Shown here: one piece after another, positions 1 through 13,200 of the stretch
How the letters are laid out: each line of letters begins with the position of its first letter
Numbering within the stretch: position 1 is the first letter of the stretch
Assembly (NCBI GenBank): GCA_027886175.1
Contig: JAJNNQ010000003.1
Span: 3,494,001-3,558,000, forward strand
DNA from: Phylloscopus collybita
Lineage: Eukaryota > Chordata > Aves > Passeriformes > Phylloscopidae
Direction: 5' to 3'
DNA: 64,000 bases
Program-made: the position numbers and the translations under genes
The notes under the pieces: generated by a model
Databases searched by the model: none
Told to the model about the DNA's origin: nothing
The model's input: only the letters and a program-made list of their open reading frames with translations

Positions 1-1137
1 GCTGGATTTATAACACCAGGCTAAGCACCAAAATTAAGACTATAACACAATCTACATAAAATCCCACATGAGTGCTGTCATAAAAAAATAGGCAGAATAA
101 TTGTATGGTTTGTTTTTCTTACCTCTCTCCCCAGCCCTATTAAAAGCTTTCCATTTTCAAGCAGAAAATTGTAACATTTGGTGAAATTTTCCATCAGTGC
201 ACCCAGCCTGCACCTGGAATTCTGCATCACTGCTCCCGCTGGGTGCTGCAGATGGCAAAATTCCCTATGGAAATCTGAACCCTGGAAAGGCAGAGAGGAA
301 GGCACCCTCCTCTCCTTCCCCACATCACACCTGCCAAGTGAGAATTTTCTGGCACAGGACTCAGCTATTCCTTTAGAAGGGATGCCCAGATGGCTCCAAA
401 AGCTTCTGGGATCAGAGACAGAGGCTTTTATTCCCACTTTTTACATGATGTTGATGTGGAGCCAACAAACAACCTCTGCCTGCAGCGCAGACAAAGCTGC
501 AAACAGCTCCAGAACCAACCCCTGTGTTAGGGACAGGTGGCAGAGAAGGCTCTGATGGACACAGCCCCATCCTTTTGTTCTATGGAACTGTGTAATGAGG
601 ATGGAAGAGGCCTGAAAACCACCCAGAAACTCCAACAGAAAACTGGATGCCAAGAGTAAAAACTGAATTCATCACCCAAGTGTACAGGTGCAACGTGCTC
701 CAGAGGAGCTGGTCCATACAGGGAAAAAGGAAGTACAAAATGTAAATAAAGTCAGTTCAGAAAGAGGCACAATTACATCTCTGCTAGCCATGGCAAATAT
801 TCTTATATTGCCTTTCAGTTACAAAAAAGAAGAGGCAAACCCCTTTTTCCTGGTTTGTACCAGTCTTAGAATTAAAAATTAAAGACTGACTCTACAACCT
901 CTGACAGGCTTTTAAGTGCTGGGTTTGGCTATTTCTGTAACCCAGATGGAAACACAGAGCACACATGAACAGAACTCAGAGAGAGGCCTCAGAAAATCAT
1001 CAATATAACTTGTCAGGAGGCAGAAGATGCATGAATGACCTGTGAGTGAGAACAGGGAAAATGCCTCTCTCACACCACACAAAACACAATGCCCAACACC
1101 CAGCTGAACGTGGGCAGCCAGACACAGCTAAATTTAC
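1..1137 (-). other. GOLIM4 intron 5 (partial)
   Basis: This is non-coding sequence downstream of exon 5 on the minus strand. I searched it by eye on both strands for the next GOLIM4 coiled-coil exon and did not find one. I see no recognisable repeat. Confidence 0.8.
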
Positions 1138-1288
1138 CCTTCAGCTTGGAGATCTCCTGCTCCTTTTCCTGCTGCAGCTGGAGGTATCGCTCCTTGTGAT
1201 CACTGAATGTCCTGCTAAACTCTTCTCCTTGTTTTCGGTGATCCTCCTCAAGGTCAGCGTGCTGTTTCTTTAGTTCTTCGTGTTGACT
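1138..1288 (-). CDS. GOLIM4: GOLIM4 coding exon 5
   Basis: The exon encodes 50 residues, beginning SQHEELKKQHADLEEDHRKQ and ending EKEQEISKLK, plus one base of the next codon. It continues the luminal coiled coil. The acceptor TATTTGCAG precedes 1288 and the donor GTAAAT starts at 1137. No following exon is visible in 1-1137, so exon 6 is off the left edge. Confidence 0.95.
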
Positions 1289-4200
1289 CTGCAAATACCA
1301 AGTTGGGACACTGGAAGAGCTCTGTATCTGCAGATCTGGCTAATATTGTCTTTGGCAATTTGTTTAGTAAGTGCAGATGAATAGGAAGCATTCAGAACAG
1401 GAAGGTTGTTATTCAAAGCATGCACATTGCAGCTCCTTCTGAACACAAAATGATCTCTGTGATGAGCAGGCTCCGGTTCCAGGGCTGTGTCACCTCAGCC
1501 CAGAGCTGCACTGTCACCCTGGGAGCAACTGAATGAGTCTCAGAAAATCCCCTACATGCCAAACTACATGAGGGCTGATAAGTCAGCATTCCCTACGAGT
1601 AATTGCATCTGATAAGATTAAATTACACACTGGAAAGCCTGACTAGGAAAAAACTGCAGGAAACCATCTTTTAGAAGTCAGAGGAAGGCCCTGCCCACAC
1701 CCTGACACTCTGCAGTGATGCCAGAAGCCAGGCAGGCCACGTGTCCCCAGCACACCCATTCCACAGGTGCTCAGCTGTCCCAGTCACCCACCTTCAGCAT
1801 CTGGTGCTGCACGCTCAGAGCGCTGTATCTGCTGTTGGAGTCTTGCTGGAAAACAAAAGCACTCGTGTGAAACCCCTGGCACTGCCCTGAGCTCTGCACA
1901 CGCAGCTTTTGGGGGTCACCAGCCAAGGGAGGCAGCTCCCCAGGACACAAATCCACCTCTCCCCTGGTTCTGGAGCAGAGCAAGCTCCCCCACTCTGTAC
2001 CTACTGCAGCAACAAGCTATTTTAACTCCTGTTCCTCAGCTCTCAAACTGCTCCCCAGTTTCAACATGAAATAGCCATAAAATCCTAATTTACTTGCTTT
2101 ATAAAGAGTTCTCTACGGGTCTCTGGGTCCTCTGCCAGATAGAGCTTTCCTTCTGGCACTAGGTATATAAAACCAAGTTTCTTGATGTTTTTATACTTTC
2201 CAGTTCAAAGCCCATGTGCTAGAAAGCTGTCACTGTTCTTTTCCCTGGGGGCTAAGCTACAGAAAGATTTCTAACACCTTCTTATTCCCCTTTCCCCTTA
2301 AATAAAACAGCATTACGTTTGAACTACCATAATATAAACAGGGGATTATTTTCTAAATTAATTTTCTGGAGAGGTATTAGTATCTCCCACTATAGCTCAA
2401 ATAATTAGGAATTGGAGAGCACTTATGAATGCAGAGTAGAACTGGGATAAGTGAGAGCTCTTTCAATTAATATTTTGCAAGATCTCTTCCTTTGAACAGT
2501 CATAATTGCAAAGTATTTCCTTTTCCTTGCAACTCAAATAGCATCAGCTATTAAAAACTTGTACTAGGAATGATGACTTACCCTTCCTTTATTTAGTGTT
2601 TCCTGTGCTTCTAGTTTATAAACAAGAAAATCTGCAACATAAAAGGGAAAGTACTGATGAAAAAAAAGCACCAGGAAGATAAGAATCTGTGCTTGAATAA
2701 CTTGACTGTTGAGTACATAAATTCTCTTTAAGAGCTGAATATTCATGCAGAAACAATTTTCAAAGGATCTTAAAAAAAAAAAAAGAAAGAGAAAACCTAT
2801 AGAGGATTTGACAAAATGTGCAAATTTGAAAATGCACAAACTTGAAAAAGTTTCATAAAATATTTTCACTTCAAGGTTTCATACCATAGTGAGGAGATGC
2901 AGAGTTCAGGCTCAAATCTACAGATGGGTAACTAAATCTGATACATGAACTCTCTCAGCAGAGGCCCAAGGGCATCATTCAAAAGGAAAAGGGCATTTAT
3001 AAATGGTGTATTCTTGGAAATAATAAACCATTTCCTCATTTATTTCTCGACCTCTCTCTTTCCAGGGTTCGCAAAGGTGTCTCCCCCTCGGGCAGCAGCA
3101 GGACCGTTCTACACTAGATGGCACCAGAAACCCACCGAGACCTGCACAGTGAGAATAATTTCTTACTCCTTGTCAGCTTTGCTGAAGTCTTATTTTTAAT
3201 TCAGCAGCTGAGTCCTCAGTTTTAGCAAGAACAGAGGCTCTACCCTGAAAATTGCAGTGAATTTAGAGGCTGAGGAAATTCAGAGGATTGAATCCTGCTG
3301 AACTTCCACAGAGGGCACACAGAGGTGTAATAAATACAATTTGTGTTTGCCTCACAAACACCTAGAATTTAGTTTTAATTAGCAAAAAGGTGTATAAGCA
3401 TGTGCTCACCCTAAAGTAAAATAACTGAATCCAAGTTTAATTTCCAGTTGATGGAATGCAGGAAAAGATCCCATGGTTTTGGTACAAGTTTTGAATTTTT
3501 GGCATGCCAGGACAGGATTTACACATGCCCATACCCCACATACATGTTAGGTACTTTATGTACATGGATACAAACATATTCTCTGTGCATACTCACGTGG
3601 CAGTCATCTGTAAATAGTATTAAAAAGATGACTGCTTTTAAAAAGATCTGGATAAAAAAGATTGAATAAAAATGAACTACTAGGAAGAGCAGCACAACTC
3701 TGCCAAGTTGATCCTAATATATTGCTTATTTATTACCCAACTGATTTAAAATTGAAGAAAAACCATTTGAAAAGTACATTTTTACCTTCTTTTGCTTTCT
3801 TATGTTCCAGCCTTTCCTTTTGCAATGACTTTTCTAATCTTGACCGATGCTCATACACAACTGGAAAGAGAAATTTTGTACACAAGCCATTTAAAAAGTA
3901 ACATACACAAACCTCACCATCCACCCCAACACACCCAGGCAGTGTTGGCACGGGATGCACCAGGAAAATACAAGTGGAGTGAGGTCATGGGATAAAGGGC
4001 TGTTTGTAACCCTTGTGTCAGTAACTTTTTCCCTTACTGCACCCTTTATTGATCCCAAATCCCAGGTTATTTGCATTGCTAAACACGGAATTTGATAACC
4101 AGGTGAGGGATTTGTTTGTGGGGGCAGCCAGCTGTTGTGGAGCTACCAAACCTTCTCTGCTTCTCAGGAATGCAGGGACATTTTCCATGTTTCCATCCTC

Positions 4201-7200
4201 CCCTGCCTTGTTTGCACAGAGACAAGGAAATGAGACGGGACAGCTGCGCTGCCAGAGGAATTCCTGGCAGCACACAAAGTGTCACAAGGAGGGAAGGGAG
4301 ATGCCCAAGGGCAGGACAGCTCTGGGAGCTGCTGCAGGGCACTGCTGCCTAGGCTGAGGCATGGGGAACCTGGGAGCCACCCCAAATTCTTCCAAAAACT
4401 GGGAATACAGTATTTCCTCTGCACGGTCTCCCAGCAAAAGTGACTCCCAAAGACTGTCCAAGCTGCTCGTGACTCCGTTGCAGACACCATCCCAAAATGG
4501 GGTTTACATTTATGACTTTCTTTGTTGTGTCCAGGTGTGTTTAGGACATCCAACGTCCTCTGGCACAAAGCTCCCCCATCTTGCTGCCAGCAGAGCAGGA
4601 TTTCATTCAGCCTGTGCTTTGGACATGGAGTTTGGGATGTGGCACATCAGTCTCTATTTACCCTTTCCTCACCTCTCATTATCTGAAACAGCCATGACAG
4701 CAAAGACATCACTTAAAACTGATGGAAATGTACAGTTATATGTGTTTAAGTTCAGTTTAACAAAAGTATCGTTCACTGCCCAAATTACAGTTTGAATTCT
4801 TTTAATGAGTTATTAATTTGTATTGAAACAATGTGTGATTTTTCCATCAAAATCAGGAAATCCATTTTCTGAGAATAAATTGGTGAATGCAAGCCTTCGA
4901 CAAGAAGCATCAAATAAAAATTTGTATCTTGGCAGCCACAGAAAACTCCTCTTGCACCTTAAAACATGTTCTTAATTCCACCAAAGTGCATTCTGCAGCC
5001 TTATCTACAAGTGTTTATGTTTTAGCTCTGAAGCTGGATTGCTAATCAATCCCTGGCACCTATCTCCACTTTGCTATTTATCTTCTAAAGTCAAGGGCAT
5101 CAGTCAAGATGAGCCAATGTATTAACACCCTCTGGAAGAAAACAAGCAGGCAATGAATTCAAAAAGTCTCCAGCAGGCATGGAGAAGGGAGGAAAGAAAA
5201 AGGCAGAACTACACAGCACTACAGTGATGGTTTTTTTCAGGCCCTGAAGGTGGTGAATGCTGAATTATTGTGCAAAAGGAACAGTGGCAGCATAGCAGCT
5301 CAGGAGAGCAATGAAAATCCATAATGGGCTTCCCCTCCCATGCAATCAGGGTTGAACAGGGGTTTTGGCAAACACACGAAACCACAAATGGGTTTGGAGG
5401 GAACGTTTTCCATTCCACCTCTCCATCTGCAAATGCACCTTCCACAGCTCCTCCCTCTGCTTTAACAAGTGTGGGGGAATGGGGGGAACCCTGCACAGCA
5501 AACCCATCACAGGGGCAGGAGAAAGCAGGATTTGGGGTTTAGGGATCTCTCAGAGGATCCCAGGGTTTCACCCTGCACTTGCAGGGTCTGAACACAGGCA
5601 GTGCATCCTCTTCTCTACCTGCTGAGTGCTAATCCTTGAAATATGGGGACAAAGCTGGAGAAATCCTAAAACAGCCCCTAAGGTGACTAAAAAGGGCAAG
5701 GAAAAACCTCCTCCCTCACCTCTGCCTTTGAGTTCAGTTACTGGTTGGCCTAGCACGTTTCTCTCTGATAAAAGTCCATAAAGTGCAACCTACTGAAGGT
5801 GTTGATTAAAAATAATTATTAACAAAGCACAGCTGCCATGTTTTCTCACTTGCTCCTTTGGGGAGTAGGTTGCAGGTCAGATTTTTTAAGTACGTATTGG
5901 AGTTAATCTCCGATAAATTTGAGTTATTTCCACCAGTTGGGAACTTCAGGAGGAGCCCAAACAAAGGGCTTGTTTTTACAGCAGGAATTTCTCCTTCTTC
6001 ACTGCCAGCCTGGATATAAAATGTCTGAGCAAGAATCTGAAAGAAATAAATACACTGAAAAACAGGTTTTATAGAAAGGCCCACCCCAGGGGGGTGGAAG
6101 CTATCTAAGGAATCTGACAAAATCCCATCATTTTTCCTAGGGTAAGCTTTAAATTTTGCACTGATCTTTGCACAAATAACCGAACTTTACTTCTATATTA
6201 TATTTAATAGACTGGTAAAAAAAAAGGAGGGAAATGTCATTTAATGGCTAATAGGCACTATTCCAAAGCTGGAATTACTGCATAATTCTTGAAATTGCCT
6301 ATAGAATGTAACCTCACAAATGAACAAAGAGTCACAAACTCACAGAGCCCAGAAACTCAACTGGTAATCCCACAGATCAATAAAAGACCTTTCACCTTCA
6401 AAAAAACACTGAACACTCCTGGAACTCATCCCAATAAAATCAAGTCCTCAAGATTTTCCCCATAAAGAAAAGGAAGTGAGGGAGAAGGGAGGTGTGGAAT
6501 GCACATTCCCAGATTACACCACTTCCACCAGTGCTGAACGTTAATTACAACACAGGAGGCAGGGAGGTGACGAAATTGAGATTACTTAACAGTCAACTGT
6601 TCCTTCTCTTATCTTTGCTCTGCACCTCTAAGCAATAAAGCTTTTATTAAGGAAAATAAGCCATTATTGGGCATTTAATAAAAAGCATAGCTAGTTTACA
6701 TTATCAGCAATTTTGTGACCTTTTACATGAATCATTTGGTCTGTCACAAGGATGGCCACAGTCTAAAATGCCCCAGCTCCCTGGAAAATTAAGATTACAC
6801 TGGGATTTAAACATACATGATACAAGAAATTTGACTAATTTCAACATGACTGCTTGTTACACAATTCTGAAATCCTTCTCTGAGCTTACAGTAATACCTT
6901 TCACTTGAAACCAGCGGATTTCAGTAGTCCTGGCAACACTCAGAGTTGTTTTCCCTCACACTGTGGCAGAGTTGAACTGAAGCAGCAGCGTGGGGTGAAC
7001 CACACTGGCACCTCTCTAGTGACACTGAGAAGGTCTGCAGAACATAGAACTCGCTGTAAAAACAAGTTAATTCCCCATTCTTGTCCCTGCAAATAGAACC
7101 ATTTAAAATGTGAACCCGTGGAAAAAGCTTTTCTGCTGAGAGTAAAGCATTTCTATGAGTCAAAGAGGAATCCCTTCAACATGGGGCGTAGGATAAATTC

Positions 7201-10200
7201 TCTAATCCAAATGACAATAATTAAAATTTTGACTCCTCTGACACTTTTCATGCTGGGAGGAGATATTAATATAACAAGACCTGCTCCCCAAGCTTCCAGC
7301 CCTGTATTTAAATCAGTGAATCTGCTTTCAAACAAGATCCACTGATTTGACTACTGATAATCTTATCAGACCCAGATTATCAAAGTGCAGCAGCAGGATT
7401 CCCCACCACAGTACTGGCCTCAGCATCACAGTGTGAGCTCCATCTATCTCAGTGATTCAGCTGAGGGTTTAGCAATAAATGGGTATTCCAGTGACACTGC
7501 AAGTATCTTGGAAAAAATGGAAGTATTCCCACAACAAAGAGCAGGAAATCTCTGTTTAAAGTATGGAGCAAGAAAACAACATTACAAAAAACATCTGTTT
7601 ATCATAGAATGGCTTAGCTTGGAAGGGACCTTAAAGATCAGCCTGTTCCACACCCCTGCCATGGGCAGGGACACCTTCACTTCCACTAAACCAAGTTGCT
7701 CCAAGCCACAATATTTACAACATATTGAACAAAATATTGAAGGCATGTAATAATTTATGTCCTTGAAGTTTTCTGGTTTGAATTTCCACAAAAAAGGACA
7801 GAAGTAGAAGCCAAGGTAACGTGAAACTGTGGAACATCCCAGCAGGGATGGACTGCTCTCATTTTGCTCTCTGCAAACCACAGCTGGCACTGTGTGGACT
7901 ATGAGAATTACCTTTACTTCCAAACAAACTCCTACACTTTGCAATTTACTCACATGATCAAGTAATGGCTTTGTCTAATTACAGCCAGCCATGTCAAATT
8001 CCTCCTGGAAAACCACATCATGCACTGGCAGTTGTGCTTAAAAATGACCCCTCCTTTGACTGAATTCCCTCATCTTTTATTTTGCTCAGAGTAGTAATAA
8101 TCTGAAAAGTTTGTATTTAATATCTGGATCTTTAAATTCAGGGGATTTTTTTTTTCTAAGAGAAAGCACAACATATGCTTTCACAGATCCTGCACCAAAA
8201 ATCAGCTATCAATTAAAATAAACCTGTTCCTTTTACTCAGTGTTCCAGGGAGAAGTTTGAACTAAAAAGTTCCAGTAAGCAGCTCTAGCTTTGCCTTCAC
8301 TGCAGTTCTGAAAAATGGGAAATGCTGGAGAATTTGCCACATTAATTGCACTTTACCCCAGAAACACACACTTGTATTTCTAAGAGATCACTGTGGCCTC
8401 TATTCAATTGTAAGGACGACAGGAACATTAATTTCTAAACTGGAGCAAACATCTACATTTAATAGAATCCTTTTACTGCACCCTGCCTCACATACTGCCT
8501 TTCTTAGAAGTCAATAAGACCTCTAGGAAACAACAGATTTAAGATAAATCGGGACAGAAGGGAGGATTTATCATGTTCAAAGAGTAAACTGTAATAGCTG
8601 CTGCTAAAAATAAGTTGGAGAAGGGGTATTAAATGTGATTAAATATTTAATCCCTCACAGATAGGCTTCAGACCTGACTTTTATCAGGAAGGAGATCATG
8701 TTTTCCAGAAATGATTTCCACTGCACTCCACGAAAGGTTTCTTCCAACCCTTGGTACCAGGGGTGGGATCAGCATCCCACCTTGCATTGATGTTTTTTAT
8801 ACACCAGTAGGTGATAAAGGATTTTTTTTTGAGTGATGATAAATGCAAATATTTCAAACAAAACCTGTGCAGTGATTTTAGACTAAAATTTGCAGAAAAA
8901 CACACAACACTGATAAAAGCTGCAGAGACAACAGTTTTCTTCTCACATCACCTCTGAATCTCTGGGTCTGCTCAACCCTCAGCTCCAGGAAACAAGGGCT
9001 GGTTCTTTCTCTCAAAAAGTGTTTTACACTTTTTTTTCAATTTTATGAAGGTCTGCAGTGATTGTATCTCCATGGTGTCAGCACGTACATAAATATCTAT
9101 ATTCAGAAATTAGTAAAAAATACAGCTTGAAAAAAAAAAAAAAAAAGCCCAATCTCTAGATGCCCAAATTGCATCTGGAAATCAAGAGTTTGAGTTAGTG
9201 ATTCATTATTTGACTGCAAATGGCTTAGTTAAGTGTGGTGGCATGGATAGGAGCAGGCTCCTAACCCTGCCCTCTAGGAGCTCAGACAGGCCATACTTCT
9301 CTCATCATCTCTGTAATTAAGCCCTGGACATGAGTGTCAAACTCTGGGATTGGAGTCACCTCAGGAAAGTAAGATAGCAGGCTAATTTCAGGTACCTTAG
9401 GGGAGGGAGAAAATGCAGAGGATGAGGTGGAGCAATTGCAGTTTCTTTTATTGTTTAATTAAAAATATATATTATAAAATCTCAAGAGGTTTGGGTTGTG
9501 CTACATGAGCACAAAAAGATCAGAAGTGCATTCAGCTCGCAAGACCCTTCCTTAAACAAGGACAGCATCCAAACAGGTTAAATTCCTCAAGTGTAAATTC
9601 CTCAGGCTCTGACATGACCAGAAATTCAGGCCCCTGGATCCCAAAAATCCCAAGAAAAATCACCCAACGTAGGATTCAGCTTTAATTACTTGTTCTGTAG
9701 AGCTCATTTTTTCCAGTAATGTGATTTATTTAGCTTTCATTACCATCAAACCTCAAAGCAGCACCTGACTTTCAGCAGGGCAGATTAAATGACTTTTTCC
9801 CTGCAAGGATCCCATTCCAAGAGGAGCAAAGTGAACTCTGCTAGCCACAAATTGCTGGCAATATCCTCACCAGCACATCACAGAAGTATAATGGGCACTC
9901 AAATCTCTGAAAGGGTGGAAACCTTACTCATAAGTTGCCCCACCCAAGCTCACAGGCTGACAAGCAAACAGCCAGCTCAGTGAGACAATGTGCTTGGAAC
10001 ATCATTTTTAAGGTTCAGGAATTCAGTCAGGCAGGAATATGTGTCAGGAGATAACTATCCAAGAAGCCAGAATGCAAACTCACCACCACCAACCCATCCT
10101 GCCTCCCTCCTGCTGTCCCAGCTCCATCACTGACAAGCTTTAGGAAGCTTAAATCATCATCAGTAACAAAGATTTGGATCTATTTTGCATCGTGTTGGCT

Positions 10201-13200
10201 ACCAGGTCTTGCTCCAAACTGGGGAGGGGGAACACCAAAACCCAGAGAACAAACCCACCCCATTACCTCACTCTGCTCAATATTCCTTCAGACTGCCCTG
10301 TGATCCTCAGCCAGGGTCCAGCTGGGGTGCAGAGGGAATGCTGCAGCACTGGGAGAAATTTATCCTGGAGCTGTTATGTCCACAAGGAAAGGGCACTTGG
10401 GCATGGATTACAGCAATGAAAAAACATAAATGTGGCCTGTGCTCAATTTATCTTTCAAGTCAGAACTGAGCTGCTGGACATGGAAATTCTGCTGTGGACC
10501 TGAAACAAACCTCCCTGAGTTAACTGAACTGAAAAGAGCTCCAGCACCCTTTCTGTACTTGGTTTATGAGGTAAAAGCTGGATAATTCCAGATAACCCAA
10601 AATCTTGAGGTTGAGCTGCAAAACAGACATGATCTATCCAGTTTATACATACTTATATGCACATGCAAATGCATATATACATAAATATACATTACACCAT
10701 ATACCTCTTCCATACTGAAATTCTGCACAATTTCAAGCGTTTCATGTGTTTTAAGTATTTAGAACATTAAATATCCATTGAAAATGGGACTGGAGGTACA
10801 ACAGCCAGGTGCTCAGAGGAGGTTACAAACCAAAGCTTTCCATTTCAGGAAGCCAAGCAGCGGGATTTGGGATGCTGCACTTGCCATTTCAGAGGAAGCA
10901 CACACAGAACCAACCTCTCCTCTCACATGGATCTCTCAGGCAGCAACAAAACACTGTCAAAGTGCTGCAGTGTGATGTGCAAGCTGAAAGTCACAGGAAT
11001 AACAGGAATTCAGGATCCTGTTATTAGGAAGAACATCCAAACACAGAGGAGCACTGCTGTACTTGGTCTGATGCATGTGAAAAATAAGCCATTAAAAGCA
11101 GTGCTGGTTCTTCCCAGCTGAGGGAATGTAACAGTGAAGTACACCCAGAACTGTATGATCTCAGAGCAGCCCTGGCATCTGTGCAGTTTGCATGCAGAGA
11201 TGATAAATATTAACCACTGAAGTGACAGAGAGCTGTGATTTAGTACTGCAGCACACTGTGCAATTCCACACACACAAAGCTACCACAGACCTGACCAGCT
11301 CCCAGCAGGTCACCCCCTCGGGGAGCCTTGATTTAGGACAACTGGCACAACAGGCACAGAGGAATCCACATTTGCTTTATGGCCCATCCTTTCTAGCACT
11401 GGATCAGAAACCTTTGAGGAAATCCACACCTTGCCCACAGCAGGGAAAGCTCTCAAGTCCAGAGTCCCTGCTGGGCTGGCTGCCAAGATCACAGGACAGT
11501 TTGAGGCTGCACGGAGATTGCACAAAGCCATCAGACACGTTAAGACTCTTAACAGGAAGAGCAGAAAAAATTAAGGTAGTAAGAGGCACTAACTGGAGGC
11601 TGTTATTAGGATTAGGGATTAAAACAGATTAAACAGATTAAAATAGTACACGAGGGGTTACTTAACACCCAGAGGATGAGAAGACAGAAGCTGCAAAGGC
11701 TAAGAAGACGTCCATAGACACTTTCAATCCTGCAGCAGTCACAGGTACAATCAGGCTCACCTGCAGCTCACAGTGTGGTTCTCCTCTAGCAACTGAAGCC
11801 TGTTCCTGTATAGCCAAGAGTTCAAGACTTAGTTTGACACAGTTTTAAAGGAGGCAGGGAGCATCAAGTTTTGCTTTTGTCACTTTAAGAAATACTAAGT
11901 AAGATTATCTCCATGTTTCAAATGTATATAGTGCTCAGAGAATGAGACTTTAAAATAATCAGCTTACTGGGAAGATCAGCTCCTCTATGAAAGACCTTAT
12001 AGATAACAATGACTTTAGGTTGTCTCAGCAGTGAAAAAATTTATATCATCTCTTAATTCTGCCCCTGGTATTCCCTTTGTGGATTACAAAAGCAGCTGTA
12101 TTTCTCCATGCCCAGCAGAACTCTGTTAGGGAAAAATGCCAAAGTTTGAAATTCTTCTACAAAATCTTCTGCAACCTGATTCTCTAAAGAGAGTGACTTT
12201 AAGATCCCAGCCTTTCTAACCCAGTTGTTGTGTTTCCCAGGTCTGCCACCCTTCCCTTTGCACCCTGGGCTTATTCCAAGGGGCACAAAACACTTCTCAG
12301 CAGAGTGGCTGAAGCTGTGAACACCAGGGAGAGCAGAACCCCCAAAACCACAGCACGTGCAGCTCTCTTCAGATCAGGTGCATGTGTTAAATGATTCTGA
12401 GACTCTTCCTGCACCATTTCCCAGTGATCTGTGCATTCTGCCTTGGTATTTTCCCATGTACTCCCAGGAGATTGAGCCTCCTTCATGTGTTGCTGTGTTT
12501 GAGCAAAACAAGGCAATGAAAAAGATAAAAATCTAAGACAGCTGGCTTTTCATGGAAAACCAGGAGGAACAGCTCATTCGGGCATGAAGAAGTGGCAAGT
12601 GCCAAAAAGAAGGTTGTTACTGCCTACATAGATGAAAAAATCCATCAAAACATGAAAAACAGCAGAGGGGACAGGAGGAAGTGAAGGGAGCTGCCCTCTG
12701 AGCTACAGATGAGGATCTTGATTCAGATTTTGGGCAGACCAAAGGCATTCAGGTCCTAAACTGCCATTGTGTCCATAAACTCAGGAGTGTGCATGGACCC
12801 CAGGCATTTCACAAATGGACTCAAGTTTCACTCACAAGCCCTGACAGGGGCACTCCCAAGCTCCTCTGTGTGCAACCCTTTGTAGGCTCCAGCAGTCACA
12901 ACAAAACCCTACAAAAAGTCAGACAAGAAGTGATAATTCACTGTCCTCCAAGAGATTCACTCCAGCCAGACTTCCAGGGGCACAGCCAGCCTGCCACAGT
13001 ACAGCCTCAGCATTCTCAAAAACACCACTTTTAGAAGTTGCCTTTTATTTTTGTAGTTTACATTTAAACCTATAAAACCTCCTGATGAAATGGGGTTGTT
13101 CAGGAAATAGAAGTCCAAGATATCCTTTTCTGCCCAGCTTTAAAATCTTATTCAATCACCCAGGAGAGCTGTGAGCACCAACAAATCAATCCCTGTTGCT

